Shown here: positions 43,144-52,014 of the stretch, piece after piece
Layout of the letters: each line of letters opens with the position of its first letter
Numbering within the stretch: position 1 is the first letter of the stretch
Source of the DNA: Flaviflagellibacter deserti
Lineage (GTDB): Bacteria > Pseudomonadota > Alphaproteobacteria > Rhizobiales > Methylopilaceae
Assembly: GCF_042652085.1 (NCBI RefSeq)
Contig: NZ_JBHSJF010000003.1
Coordinates: forward strand, 87,461 to 151,460
Direction of reading: 5' to 3'
DNA length: 64,000 nt
Program-made: the position numbers and the translations under genes
Notes under the pieces: generated by a model
The model's input: only the letters and a program-made list of their open reading frames with translations
Told to the model about the DNA's origin: nothing
Database searches by the model: none

Positions 43144-46100
43144 TTATTTCGCCGCCGCAGCAAGCGGAAATGCAAGTTGTGTTTCGCCGTGAGGTTGCGG
43201 CGCGGCATGCTCGCTCGGGCCGCTTTCTTCCAGGCTTTTGCGGAACCAAAGGGCATACAGGCCCGGCAGGTACAGCAAGGTCAGGAAGGTCGCAACAAAC
43301 AGACCGCCCATGATGGTGATCGCCATAGGGCCCCAGAACGCGGAGCGCGACAGTGGGATCATCGCGAGGATAGCCGCCAGCGCGGTGAGCACCACGGGCC
43401 GTGCGCGGCGGACCGTAGCCTCGACGATGGCTTCTTTCCGCGGCAGGCCGTGAGCGACATCGGTTTCGATCTGGTCCACCAGGATCACCGCATTGCGCAT
43501 GATCATCCCGGCCAGCGCAATCAACCCGAGCAGCGCCACGAAGCCGAACGGCTGGTTCGCGATGTTCAGCCCGAGCGAGGCGCCGACGATGCCGAGCGGT
43601 GCCGTCAGAAACACCAGGATCAGACGCGAGAAGCTTTGCAATTGGATCATCAGCAAGGTCAGCATCACGAGGGTCATCAGCGGAAACAGCACGAAGATCG
43701 ACGCGTTGCCCTTGGCGGATTCCTCGAACGCGCCGCCCATCTCGATCCGGTAGGCCGGTTCGAGGCTGTCGCGGATTTCCTGCAGTTTGGGCCATATCTG
43801 GTTGGTCACGTCCGGCGCCTGCACGCCATCGACGACATCGCCGCGCACAGTGATTGCCATGTCACGGTTGCGCCGCCACAGGATCGGCTCCTCGTGGGCA
43901 TATTCGATCTTGGCGATCTGCGACAGCGGCACTGCGACGCCATCGCGTGACGTAACGGTGAGGTCGCCGACACGACCGAGATCAAGCCGCTCGGACGGCA
44001 CAGCGCGGGCGACCACGCCGACCTTCTCGATGCCGTCGCGGATCGTGGTCACCGGCGCGCCGGAGATCAGCATGCTCAGCGCTTGCGACACATCCTGCGG
44101 GGTCAGGCCGAGCGCGCGGGCGCGGTCCTGGTCGACTACCAGCTTCAGGTATGGCGACTGTTCGTTCCAGTCCAGTTGCGGATCTTTGACGCTGGGATTC
44201 TGCCTGACGACGTCGCGCACCTTGTAGGCGATATCGCGGACCGTGTTGGGATCAGGACCGATCACTCGGAATTGGATGGGGAACCCGACCGGTGGCCCGA
44301 AGTTGAAACGATCGATACGCACGCGGGCTTCGGTCAGCACGCCGTCATCAACCGATTTCTCCAGCCGCGCCTTGATCCGCTCGCGCGCCTCGACGTCCTT
44401 GGCGACGATCACGATTTCGGCGAAGGCCTCGTTCGGCAGCTGCGGGTTCAGCCCGAGCCAAAAGCGCGGCGATCCCTGGCCGATATAGGCCGTATAGGTC
44501 GAGATGTCCTTGTCGTCCTTCAACAGGGCTTCGGCCTCCTTCACGGCTTTTTCCGTGACGTTGAACGCCGTGCCTTCCGGCAGTCGCAGCTGCAGGAACA
44601 GCTCGGGCCGCTCGGACAGCGGGAAGAATTGCTGCTGCACACGAGCGAAGCCGACGATCGAGAGTGCAAACACGCCGACCGTCGCCACCACGACCTTGAC
44701 CCGGTGGTTGACGCACCACTGGATCATGCGGCGGAGACCGCGATAGACCCGCGTCTCGTAGACCGCATGCGGATCGTGGTTGTGGCTGACCGCGATGTTC
44801 GGCAGCAGCTTGACGCCGATATAGGGCGTGAAGATCACCGCCACGAACCAGGATGCGACCAGCGAGATTGCGACGATCCAGAAGATGCCGCCGGCATATT
44901 CGCCGACCGCCGAATTAGCGAAGCCGATGGGGAGAAAGCCAGCCGCGGTGACCAGCGTTCCCGTCAGCATCGGAAAGGCGGTGGATTCCCAGGCAAAGGA
45001 CGCGGCGCGGACGCGGTCCCAGCCCTGCTCCATTTTCACCACCATCATCTCGACCGCGATAATGGCGTCGTCGACGAGAAGCCCGAGCGCGATGATCAGC
45101 GCGCCGAGCGTGATGCGATGCAGGTCGAGCGACATCGCATTCATGACGATGAAGACGATCGCCAGCACCAGCGGGACCGACAGCGCGACCACGATGCCGG
45201 TGCGCCAGCCGAGCGCAAGGAAGCTGACAAACAGCACGATGACCAGAGCCTCGATGAACGAGCGCACGAATTCGCCGACCGCGTGCTCGACCACCTTCGG
45301 CTGATCAGCGATCTGCTCGACATCGATACCTTGCGGGACCGCCTTCATGAATTCCGCGGTCGCTTGCTTAACCTCCTTGCCGAGTTCCAGGATGTTGGCG
45401 CCATTGGCGGTGACGACACCGATGCCGAGCGCGGGCTTGCCTTCTTGGCGAACCACAAAACTCGGCGGATCGACGAAGCCATGCGTGACGGTCGCGACGT
45501 CGCCCAAGCGAAACACGCGGCCGTTGCTTTCGACCGGCGTCTCGGCGACGGCCTTGACGCCGTCGAGCGCGCCGGTGACGCGCAGCGGCACCCGTTGCGA
45601 GGAGGTTTCGACGGTGCCGGCCGGCACCACGTTGTTCTGCTTGGCGAGCGAATCGAACAGCGCCTGCGGCGTGATTCCCAGCGTCGCCAGCTTGGCATGC
45701 GAGAATTCGACGAAGATCCGCTCGTCCTGGGTGCCGTAGAAATTGACTTTGGTGACGCCCGGCACCTTCAGCAGCCGCTGGCGCATGCCCTCGGCGGCCT
45801 TTTTCAATTGCGCGTAGTCGGCGCCATCGCCGGTCATCGTATAAAGGATGGAGTCGACGTCGCTGAATTCGTCGTTGACGACAGGGCCGAGCAGGCCCGC
45901 CGGAAGCTCGCCCTGTACGTCGGCCAGCTTCTTGCGCAAGAGATAAAACAGATGCGGCACGTCCTTGGGCGGCGTCGAATCGCGGAACGTGACCTGCATC
46001 GCGGTGAACGCCGGTTTCGAATAGGTCTGTACCTTTTCGAAATAGGGCAGTTCCTGCAGCTTCTTCTCGATGGGATCGGCGACCTGCGTCTGCATCTCGG

Positions 46101-46278
46101 CTGCGGTGGCGCCCGGCCAGATTGCCGAGACGTTCACAACCTTCACCGTGAAGAACGGATCCTCGGCACGGCCGAGCTGCTGGTAGGAGAAGAAGCCGGC
46201 GACGCTGAGGGCGACGATAAGAAACAGAACAAGCGCGGGATGGCTGACCGCCCAGCCGGACAGATTGAAGCGCTTCAT
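43144..46278 (-). CDS. RND efflux pump inner-membrane transporter
   Basis: A 1044-residue pump of the RND (hydrophobe/amphiphile) type driven by the proton gradient. It has the typical 12-segment architecture with two large periplasmic loops, PGATAAEMQTQVADPIEKKL near the N-terminus, the proton-relay helix ITLGALIIALGLLVDDAIIA and MIPLSRSAFWGPMAITIMGG late. The ATG at 46278 follows GGGAGGCTACG. The neighbours are a membrane fusion protein and a TetR repressor; no outer-membrane factor gene is adjacent, so it may use a TolC-type channel encoded elsewhere. Substrates are unknown. Confidence 0.94.
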   Translation of the reverse strand: MKRFNLSGWAVSHPALVLFLIVALSVAGFFSYQQLGRAEDPFFTVKVVNVSAIWPGATAAEMQTQVADPIEKKLQELPYFEKVQTYSKPAFTAMQVTFRDSTPPKDVPHLFYLLRKKLADVQGELPAGLLGPVVNDEFSDVDSILYTMTGDGADYAQLKKAAEGMRQRLLKVPGVTKVNFYGTQDERIFVEFSHAKLATLGITPQALFDSLAKQNNVVPAGTVETSSQRVPLRVTGALDGVKAVAETPVESNGRVFRLGDVATVTHGFVDPPSFVVRQEGKPALGIGVVTANGANILELGKEVKQATAEFMKAVPQGIDVEQIADQPKVVEHAVGEFVRSFIEALVIVLFVSFLALGWRTGIVVALSVPLVLAIVFIVMNAMSLDLHRITLGALIIALGLLVDDAIIAVEMMVVKMEQGWDRVRAASFAWESTAFPMLTGTLVTAAGFLPIGFANSAVGEYAGGIFWIVAISLVASWFVAVIFTPYIGVKLLPNIAVSHNHDPHAVYETRVYRGLRRMIQWCVNHRVKVVVATVGVFALSIVGFARVQQQFFPLSERPELFLQLRLPEGTAFNVTEKAVKEAEALLKDDKDISTYTAYIGQGSPRFWLGLNPQLPNEAFAEIVIVAKDVEARERIKARLEKSVDDGVLTEARVRIDRFNFGPPVGFPIQFRVIGPDPNTVRDIAYKVRDVVRQNPSVKDPQLDWNEQSPYLKLVVDQDRARALGLTPQDVSQALSMLISGAPVTTIRDGIEKVGVVARAVPSERLDLGRVGDLTVTSRDGVAVPLSQIAKIEYAHEEPILWRRNRDMAITVRGDVVDGVQAPDVTNQIWPKLQEIRDSLEPAYRIEMGGAFEESAKGNASIFVLFPLMTLVMLTLLMIQLQSFSRLILVFLTAPLGIVGASLGLNIANQPFGFVALLGLIALAGMIMRNAVILVDQIETDVAHGLPRKEAIVEATVRRARPVVLTALAAILAMIPLSRSAFWGPMAITIMGGLFVATFLTLLYLPGLYALWFRKSLEESGPSEHAAPQPHGETQLAFPLAAAAK

Positions 46279-46291
46279 CGTAGCCTCCCGC

Positions 46292-47389
46292 TCAGAACGA
46301 CAACGACGAGACGACGGCGACCTTCTGGGCCGGATCGAGCTTTTGCACGCCAAGCACAACGACTTTCGCGCCTTCATCGACGCCGCCCGATATGACGACG
46401 TCATTGCTCTCGTAGGATTTTACGGCGACCGGCTTCAGCGCCACTTCGCCCTTGTCATCGACAATATAGAGCGAGGGATCGCCGCCCTGGCTGTACAGTG
46501 CCGACAATGGCAGCCGTGCCACGCGCTCGGTCACGGGATCGGACAATGTCAACGTCGCGGTCATGCCGAGCGAAACGCTGTCGTCCGCCCCGGGCAGTGA
46601 AAATTTCGCGAGATAGGTCCGGGTGGCGGGATCGGCAGCGGGTGCGATCTCACGCAGTTTTGCCTCATATTTCTTGCCGGGCTCGGACCACAAGGTGACG
46701 GTAGCCGCACCCTCCTTGGCGCGTCCCACCAAGGTTTCCGGAATTGCGACCACAGCTTCCTTTTCGGCAAAGCGCGCGACGCGAATGGCAGTCTGTCCCG
46801 ACGCAACGACCTGCCCGGCATCGATCAAGGTCGCGGTGACGACGCCGCGGGTGTCGGCGACGAGGGTTGCGTAAGAGAGAGAGTTTTTGGTCAGTTCGAC
46901 CGAACGCTCGGCACGAGTGAGACGTGCACGCGCCTCATCAGCGGTGGCCTTGGACTGATCCAGCTGCGCATCGGTGACCCAGCCCTTGGCGCGCAAATCC
47001 GTGGCGCGCTGTTCGGCGGCGGCGGCCTGCGCCAGCACCCCGGTGGCGGCGCGGAATTCTGCCTCGGCCTGCTCGGCCTGAAGTTTCAGGTCGACTTCAT
47101 CGAGGGTGGCGAGGGGCTGACCAACGTCGACCGCTTGGCCTACCTCAACCAGGCGTTTTGCAACTTTGCCGGGCACCCGAAAACCCATGTCGGTTTCGAT
47201 CCGCGGCCTAATGGTGCCGACGAAACTACGCTCCGGCGTTTCCGCTTCGTAATGCACGGTAGCTACCAAGACCGGACGTGACGGCGCCGTCTTCTCCGCA
47301 GCCAACTCGTTGCAACCGGCCAACGCGATCGCCAGAAACGCCAGCAATGCACCAGCTAAGAGCCTGTTATAACTCTCTAAAACAAACAT
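46292..47389 (-). CDS. RND efflux membrane fusion lipoprotein
   Basis: A 366-residue periplasmic adaptor. The lipobox LAIALAGCN near residue 25 predicts a lipid-anchored protein. Barrel-sandwich and hairpin segments are visible (GFRVPGKVAKRLVEVGQAVD, LDEVDLKLQAEQAEAEFRA), and the C-terminal beta-barrel has MTATLTLSDPVTERVARLPL. GGGAGAG precedes the ATG at 47389; an upstream GTG-type start in the same frame would add a weak 18-residue leader. It bridges the pump to an outer-membrane channel. Confidence 0.93.
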   Translation of the reverse strand: MFVLESYNRLLAGALLAFLAIALAGCNELAAEKTAPSRPVLVATVHYEAETPERSFVGTIRPRIETDMGFRVPGKVAKRLVEVGQAVDVGQPLATLDEVDLKLQAEQAEAEFRAATGVLAQAAAAEQRATDLRAKGWVTDAQLDQSKATADEARARLTRAERSVELTKNSLSYATLVADTRGVVTATLIDAGQVVASGQTAIRVARFAEKEAVVAIPETLVGRAKEGAATVTLWSEPGKKYEAKLREIAPAADPATRTYLAKFSLPGADDSVSLGMTATLTLSDPVTERVARLPLSALYSQGGDPSLYIVDDKGEVALKPVAVKSYESNDVVISGGVDEGAKVVVLGVQKLDPAQKVAVVSSLSF

Positions 47390-47414
47390 CAGACTCTCCC
47401 TCCGAGCCTGACGA

Positions 47415-47443
47415 TATATCGACTGATTACTGACGATTGTCAA
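47415..47443 (-). promoter_or_regulatory. Promoter and TetR-type operator of the efflux operon
   Basis: On the minus strand TTGACA (47438-47443) and GATATA (47415-47420) are spaced by exactly 17 bases. The palindrome TGAC-GATT-GTCA (47431-47442) overlaps the -35 box, and a longer imperfect repeat (ACTGATTA with TAATCATCAGT) spans 47422-47454. A repressor bound here would compete with RNA polymerase. The adjacent TetR gene is the likely partner. Confidence 0.55.
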
Positions 47444-47585
47444 TAATCATCAGTGATCATGATTTCGTGAATGTTGTGGCAGCGCTGTCGGAGATGCCGA
47501 GAAGTTCGCGCCGGCTGGAACAAGCCGGCAAGCGATCGCCCCATTTCTTGGGCTGTGCTGGAGCACCTCCTCACGGGGCAAACCT

Positions 47586-48338
47586 TTAGTAATGGGCAAC
47601 AAGCGGTGATTGACCCTTGAGAACCGACATCTCGTAGCCGAAGACCTGCTTCAGCATTGCGGGACCCAAAACCTCGGCGGTAGGGCCGTGGGCTTCCAGT
47701 CGTCCGCTTTTCATTGCGACGATGTGGTCCGCGTAGGCGGCCGCGTAATTGATTTCATGGACGATGATGACGATCGTCCGTGTCTTCTCGTCGGCGACCC
47801 GACGCACATACCGCATGAGCTGGCGTGCGTGGTACATGTCGAGATTGTTGAGCGGCTCGTCGAGCAGGACATAGTCGGTCCCCTGACAGAAGGTCATCGC
47901 GACGAGCACACGCTGTCTCTGCCCCCCCGATAATGTCTCGACGAATTTGTCGGCAAGCGTCGCGAGGTCGAACTCATCCAGGGTCTCGGCGACAATGCGG
48001 CGGTCCTCCGGGCCCGGCCTTCCTCTATGATGTGGAAACCGTCCCAACGCGACGAGTTCGCCGACGCGGAGGCGGCTTCCGATCGCCGGATCCTGCCTAA
48101 GGACCGCGAGCGTTTTCGCCAATTGCCGGCTTGGCGTCTTGCCGACGGGCAGGCCATCAACGGTGATCTGTCCATCTTGCAATGGCTGCAGTCTGGCGAT
48201 CAGCGACAGCAGGCTGGATTTTCCCGCGCCGTTTGGACCGACCAGCGCGGTGACGCCGCCTTTCGGCACCGTCAGCGAGATGTCATCCAGCACGCGTGTT
48301 CCGCCGTGGCTGAGCGAGACATTGCGGATGTCGATCAA
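47586..48338 (-). CDS. Ferric-siderophore ABC transporter ATPase
   Basis: A 250-residue ATPase of the FepC/FatE type. Walker A is GPNGAGKSSLLSLIAR, the signature ETLSGGQRQRVLVAMTFC, Walker B YVLLDEPLNNLDMY and the H-loop IVHEINYAAAYAD. The start is a TTG that overlaps the permease stop (TTGA). It is the last gene of the asb operon and energises petrobactin-like siderophore uptake. Confidence 0.93.
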   Translation of the reverse strand: MIDIRNVSLSHGGTRVLDDISLTVPKGGVTALVGPNGAGKSSLLSLIARLQPLQDGQITVDGLPVGKTPSRQLAKTLAVLRQDPAIGSRLRVGELVALGRFPHHRGRPGPEDRRIVAETLDEFDLATLADKFVETLSGGQRQRVLVAMTFCQGTDYVLLDEPLNNLDMYHARQLMRYVRRVADEKTRTIVIIVHEINYAAAYADHIVAMKSGRLEAHGPTAEVLGPAMLKQVFGYEMSVLKGQSPLVAHY

Positions 48339-49285
48339 CGCCGCACCCCGGCCAGCAAAAGAGCAAGGAACACGATGCCTCCGACAAATTCGACGACGAC
48401 GCCCAGCGCCGACGCGCTTCCTAGCATGTGCTGGAACAGGATCTGACCGCAAACAAGGATCGCGACGGCCACCAGCGCGACGGTGGGGAGCAGGACCCCG
48501 TGCCGGCGGGTATCGATCATCCGTTCCCCGAGCGCGACGGCAATCAGACCGAGAAAAGCCACGGGCCCGACAAGAGCCGTCGACACCGCCACGAGCGCCG
48601 CCACGAGGATGAGGATACCGGTGACGGCGCTGCGCCATGCGATGCCCAGACCGATGGCTGCGTCGGCGCCGAGGGATATGACATCGAGCTCATGCCGCAT
48701 GCGCCATGCCACGATCGCTCCAAGCATCGTCAATACCGCTGACAGCGCGAGCAGATTCGGCTCGAGATCGTTGAAGCTCGCGAAACTCGCCTGCTGGGCC
48801 ACTGCGAAGTCGTTGGGATCGATCAGCCGGGCGATCAGCGAGGTCAGGCTCCGGAAAAGCACGCCGAGCACGACGCCGACCAGAAGCAGCATCCCCATAT
48901 CCATCTGCGCGCGGAGCATCGGCAGGAAAAGCGCGAGCGCGAGCACCATCAGAAGCCCGATCTCGCCGGCGAATGTCAGTCGGGGGTCGAGGCTGGAGAA
49001 GCCGAGCCCGCCGAGCACAAATACGAGCGTGGTCTGTCCCAGCACGAACAGCGCGTCGAGCCCCATGATCGATGGCGTCAGGATACGGTTGCGGGTGACG
49101 GTCTGGAACAGGACGGTCGATACGCCGATGGCGACGCCGACCACGATCAGTGCGCAGAGCCGGATGCCGCGAAGCTCCAGCACGAAAGCGAGATTGCCGC
49201 GCAGTCCGAGCGTCATGAAGGCGACGCCGGACCCGAGAACGAGTGCGCACAGCCCGATTAGGACGATACTCGCCCGCTTAGCCAT
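48335..49285 (-). CDS. Ferric-siderophore ABC permease (FecCD family)
   Basis: A 316-residue permease with about nine hydrophobic segments and the family signatures LRGIRLCALIVVGVAIGVST and GPVAFLGLIAVALGERMI. It resembles YclO/FatC, the second permease of petrobactin importers. The ATG overlaps the other permease by 8 bases. Confidence 0.92.
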   Translation of the reverse strand: MAKRASIVLIGLCALVLGSGVAFMTLGLRGNLAFVLELRGIRLCALIVVGVAIGVSTVLFQTVTRNRILTPSIMGLDALFVLGQTTLVFVLGGLGFSSLDPRLTFAGEIGLLMVLALALFLPMLRAQMDMGMLLLVGVVLGVLFRSLTSLIARLIDPNDFAVAQQASFASFNDLEPNLLALSAVLTMLGAIVAWRMRHELDVISLGADAAIGLGIAWRSAVTGILILVAALVAVSTALVGPVAFLGLIAVALGERMIDTRRHGVLLPTVALVAVAILVCGQILFQHMLGSASALGVVVEFVGGIVFLALLLAGVRR

Positions 49286-50255
49286 GCGAATTCTTTCGCA
49301 AGAGCAGGATGAGAAATCCTGCCGCGCCAACGACGCCGAGCACCGTGCCGACGGGGATTTCGTAGGGATAGCGAACGAGCCGTCCGAGGATATCGCACGT
49401 CAGGACGAGCCCGGCGCCACCGACCGCCACCGACGGCAGAGCGAGGCCGACGTTGTCGCCCTTGAAGCGGGAAACGAGGTTCGGCACGACCAACCCGACG
49501 AACGGGATGATGCCGACTACGACGACGGTAAGTGCCGAAATGACCGAGACGACGAGGAGCCCGATCTGCAGCATCCGGTCATAGTCGAGGCCGAGGCCGA
49601 TGCTGACATCGCGGCCGAGCGACAGCACGGTCAACCGATCGGCCGTCCACCAGACCAGCGCCACCATCGCGGCCGCCACCCACAACAATTCATAGCGTCC
49701 ACGCAGAACGCCGGAGAACTCGCCGACCGTCCAGGCTTCGAGATATTGCAGCAGATCGGTCTGCCAGGCGACGAAGGTCAGGCATGCTCCCAGCACGCCG
49801 CCATAGATCAGGCCAACCAGGGGAACGAGATAGGGCTGGGTTGGCGGCAGGCGATGGGCGATCGCTAGAAAGATCGAGGTCCCGCCGAGCGCCGTCGCGC
49901 TGGCGACGAGCGTCTTCATCGCGACGGAGGCGGACGGCCAAAACAGCGTCGTGACGAGGATGCCCAGCGCGGCGCTCTGCGAGGTTCCCGCAGTTGCCGG
50001 CTCCACGAAGCGATTACGTGCCAATGTCTGCATGACGAGGCCGGCGATCGCCAGACCAGCACCCGAAAGGAGCGCGGCCAGGGTTCGCGGTAGGCGACTC
50101 GCCATGATGATTTGCCGCGTTTCAACATCGCTCCAGACGGACCGGAACGAGACCTCGCTGACACCGACGTTCAGACTGACCGCGACCAGCGCCAAAAGCA
50201 GTGCGCCGGCAAGAATGCCGGCGCGTGGTCCACTGAGTTTGAGGGCCGCGATCAT
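49278..50255 (-). CDS. Ferric-siderophore ABC permease (FecCD family)
   Basis: A 325-residue partner permease resembling YclN/FatD. It has the family motifs SRLPRTLAALLSGAGLAIAG, MQTLARNRFVEPATAGTSQS and GIIPFVGLVVPNLVSRF. It starts at an ATG that overlaps the binding-protein stop by ATGA, so the four transport genes are all coupled. Confidence 0.93.
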   Translation of the reverse strand: MIAALKLSGPRAGILAGALLLALVAVSLNVGVSEVSFRSVWSDVETRQIIMASRLPRTLAALLSGAGLAIAGLVMQTLARNRFVEPATAGTSQSAALGILVTTLFWPSASVAMKTLVASATALGGTSIFLAIAHRLPPTQPYLVPLVGLIYGGVLGACLTFVAWQTDLLQYLEAWTVGEFSGVLRGRYELLWVAAAMVALVWWTADRLTVLSLGRDVSIGLGLDYDRMLQIGLLVVSVISALTVVVVGIIPFVGLVVPNLVSRFKGDNVGLALPSVAVGGAGLVLTCDILGRLVRYPYEIPVGTVLGVVGAAGFLILLLRKNSHG

Positions 50256-51172
50256 TTCGTCCCGGAGAATGCTTTCGTGATCGTGGCGAGGATCCGGCTC
50301 ATCGCCTGCACGCCACCGGCGGCGATATAGAAGTCCGCCGCAGGCATATAGATCACCTGTCCAGTCTTCCAGGCGGTCGTCGCGGCTACGAGCTCGTTGT
50401 CCAACGTCGCTCTTGCATTCTGATCGTCCGACCCGATCGCTGCGGCCCGGTCGACCACGATCAGCCAATCTGGATTGGCCTCCCGGATGAACTCGAAGGA
50501 GATGGCCTCGCCGTGCGTGGTCGCCTCCACGTCCTTCACCGCCGGCGGCAGTCCAAGCGCCGAGTGGAGCCAGCCGAAGCGGGAACCCATGCCGTAAGCG
50601 GTGACTTTCGGACCGTTGGTCATCACAATCAGCGCGGTTCCCCTGGAGGCCACCGCAGCTCTGGCCCGCTCCAATGCGGCTTCGAATTCCTTGCGAGCCG
50701 CCGCCGCCTCTTCCTGCTTTCCGAACAGCGCGCCATAGGCGTCCAGCCGTGCCATGGCATCGCCGACGAGATCGGCGTTGCCGATCGACATGTCGATCGT
50801 TTGGGCGATGCGCGAGGTGGCTTTTCCCTGGGTGGATGATCGGCCGCCGATGATGACGAGGTCAGGCGACAGCGCGCTCAGTGCTTCGAGATTCGGTTCG
50901 AACAGGGTTCCAACGACTTCAGCTCGCGGGGCGATGGGCTTGAGTTCCGGCACGTAGAGATTGTCCGGTATCCCGGCAGGCGCGACGCCGAGGCGATCGA
51001 GGGTATCTAGCGCCGCGATGTCGAACACCGCGATCGTTTTCGGCGTCCCGGAGATTTCGACCTTGCCGGTTGCGGTCGTGATCTCGATGGCGTTCGCCGT
51101 GCCGGCCGAAGTCGCCACGGCAACCACGCACAGGATCAGGCCGAAGCCGGCTTTCATCATTCGCGTCATCAT
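50252..51172 (-). CDS. Siderophore-binding protein (petrobactin type, YclQ/FatB-like)
   Basis: A 306-residue periplasmic binding protein with a signal peptide (cut near GTANAIEI). It is of the two-lobe FecB fold: KTIAVFDIAALDTLDRLG, LSPDLVIIGGRSST, TAYGMGSRFGWLHSALGLPP and NPDWLIVVDRAAAI. These fit petrobactin and catecholate binders such as B. subtilis YclQ. The neighbouring asb biosynthesis genes support petrobactin or a close relative as ligand. Its ATG overlaps the asbF stop by ATGA. Confidence 0.88.
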   Translation of the reverse strand: MMTRMMKAGFGLILCVVAVATSAGTANAIEITTATGKVEISGTPKTIAVFDIAALDTLDRLGVAPAGIPDNLYVPELKPIAPRAEVVGTLFEPNLEALSALSPDLVIIGGRSSTQGKATSRIAQTIDMSIGNADLVGDAMARLDAYGALFGKQEEAAAARKEFEAALERARAAVASRGTALIVMTNGPKVTAYGMGSRFGWLHSALGLPPAVKDVEATTHGEAISFEFIREANPDWLIVVDRAAAIGSDDQNARATLDNELVAATTAWKTGQVIYMPAADFYIAAGGVQAMSRILATITKAFSGTK

Positions 51173-52014
51173 AAGGCGCCGACCCGCAGGGGCTCGACGT
51201 GACGCTCCGACAGGCCGCGGAGCAGCCGGCGGTCGCGCCCCAGCACGTTGAAGCAGTCATTGCCGAACCATTCGAGCGATGCCTCGACACCGGGCTCATC
51301 CAGCAGACGGGACAGGAAGTGGTTGTAGTCCATCATGCCGTCGAACAATGGCTCCATGCCCTCGCGACGGCCTGCGGCCGCATAGACGTTCGCCGGATCG
51401 AATACCCGAAGATCGGCGCGCGAGCGGACATTCTTCAAATGGTAGTGTCCGACATGGCTCCGCAGGGCCTGATGCGCGGCAACCGGGTCGTCGCCTGCCT
51501 CCCATACATGAAGCGCATCGAAATTGATGCGGAACGAAGCATGATCCACCAGCTCGATCAGACGCGCGGTCGAAGACCAGGAATCCGCCAGCGTGTTCGG
51601 ATGGGTCTCGACGAGGAGCAGCAGACCGTGGCTGGCGGCGATATCGCACATCGTCCGCAATCTCGAAGCTATGGCATCCCGCTCGTCGGACGAGACCTCG
51701 CTGCTGGCGCGGTTGCCTGCGAAGGTGCGGATCTTCCGGGCGTTCCAATGCCGCGCGATACGGCAGAGGTGTTGCGCGCCGTCCCGTACGGCGGCCTCGT
51801 TGGCGTCGGTCGGCAGATAATCGCTAACCATGGGAACGGAGAGCCCGAATCCGGCCAGCCATTCGGCATCGTAGAGCGAATGCTTCGCCAGATTGCGCGC
51901 ATGCGCGCCCCATAGCTCGATGCCCTGAAAGTCATTGGCCTGCGCCCACAGCGCGATGTCTTTCAGCGAAAGCAGATGGTGGCGGAACGTGATCGTGCAG
52001 AGCGAAATCTTCAT
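51169..52014 (-). CDS. asbF: 3-dehydroshikimate dehydratase AsbF
   Basis: A 281-residue TIM-barrel enzyme of the xylose-isomerase-like fold. It closely follows AsbF of Bacillus: MKISLCTITFRHHLLS at the start, GIELWGAHARNL, VSDYLP, KIRTFAGN, LLVETHPNTLADS, INFDALHVWEAG, VGHYHLKNV, PANVYAAAGRREGM and ASLEWFGND with the metal-binding Glu, His and Asp residues. It makes 3,4-dihydroxybenzoate, the iron-binding end of petrobactin, from a shikimate-pathway intermediate. The ATG overlaps the asbDE stop. Confidence 0.95.
   Translation of the reverse strand: MKISLCTITFRHHLLSLKDIALWAQANDFQGIELWGAHARNLAKHSLYDAEWLAGFGLSVPMVSDYLPTDANEAAVRDGAQHLCRIARHWNARKIRTFAGNRASSEVSSDERDAIASRLRTMCDIAASHGLLLLVETHPNTLADSWSSTARLIELVDHASFRINFDALHVWEAGDDPVAAHQALRSHVGHYHLKNVRSRADLRVFDPANVYAAAGRREGMEPLFDGMMDYNHFLSRLLDEPGVEASLEWFGNDCFNVLGRDRRLLRGLSERHVEPLRVGAL

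Noticed and set aside
44083..46395. A 770-residue open frame on the plus strand
   Set aside because: It lies wholly opposite the RND pump gene; the composition (D/R/H-rich without motifs) is typical of an antisense frame in high-GC DNA.
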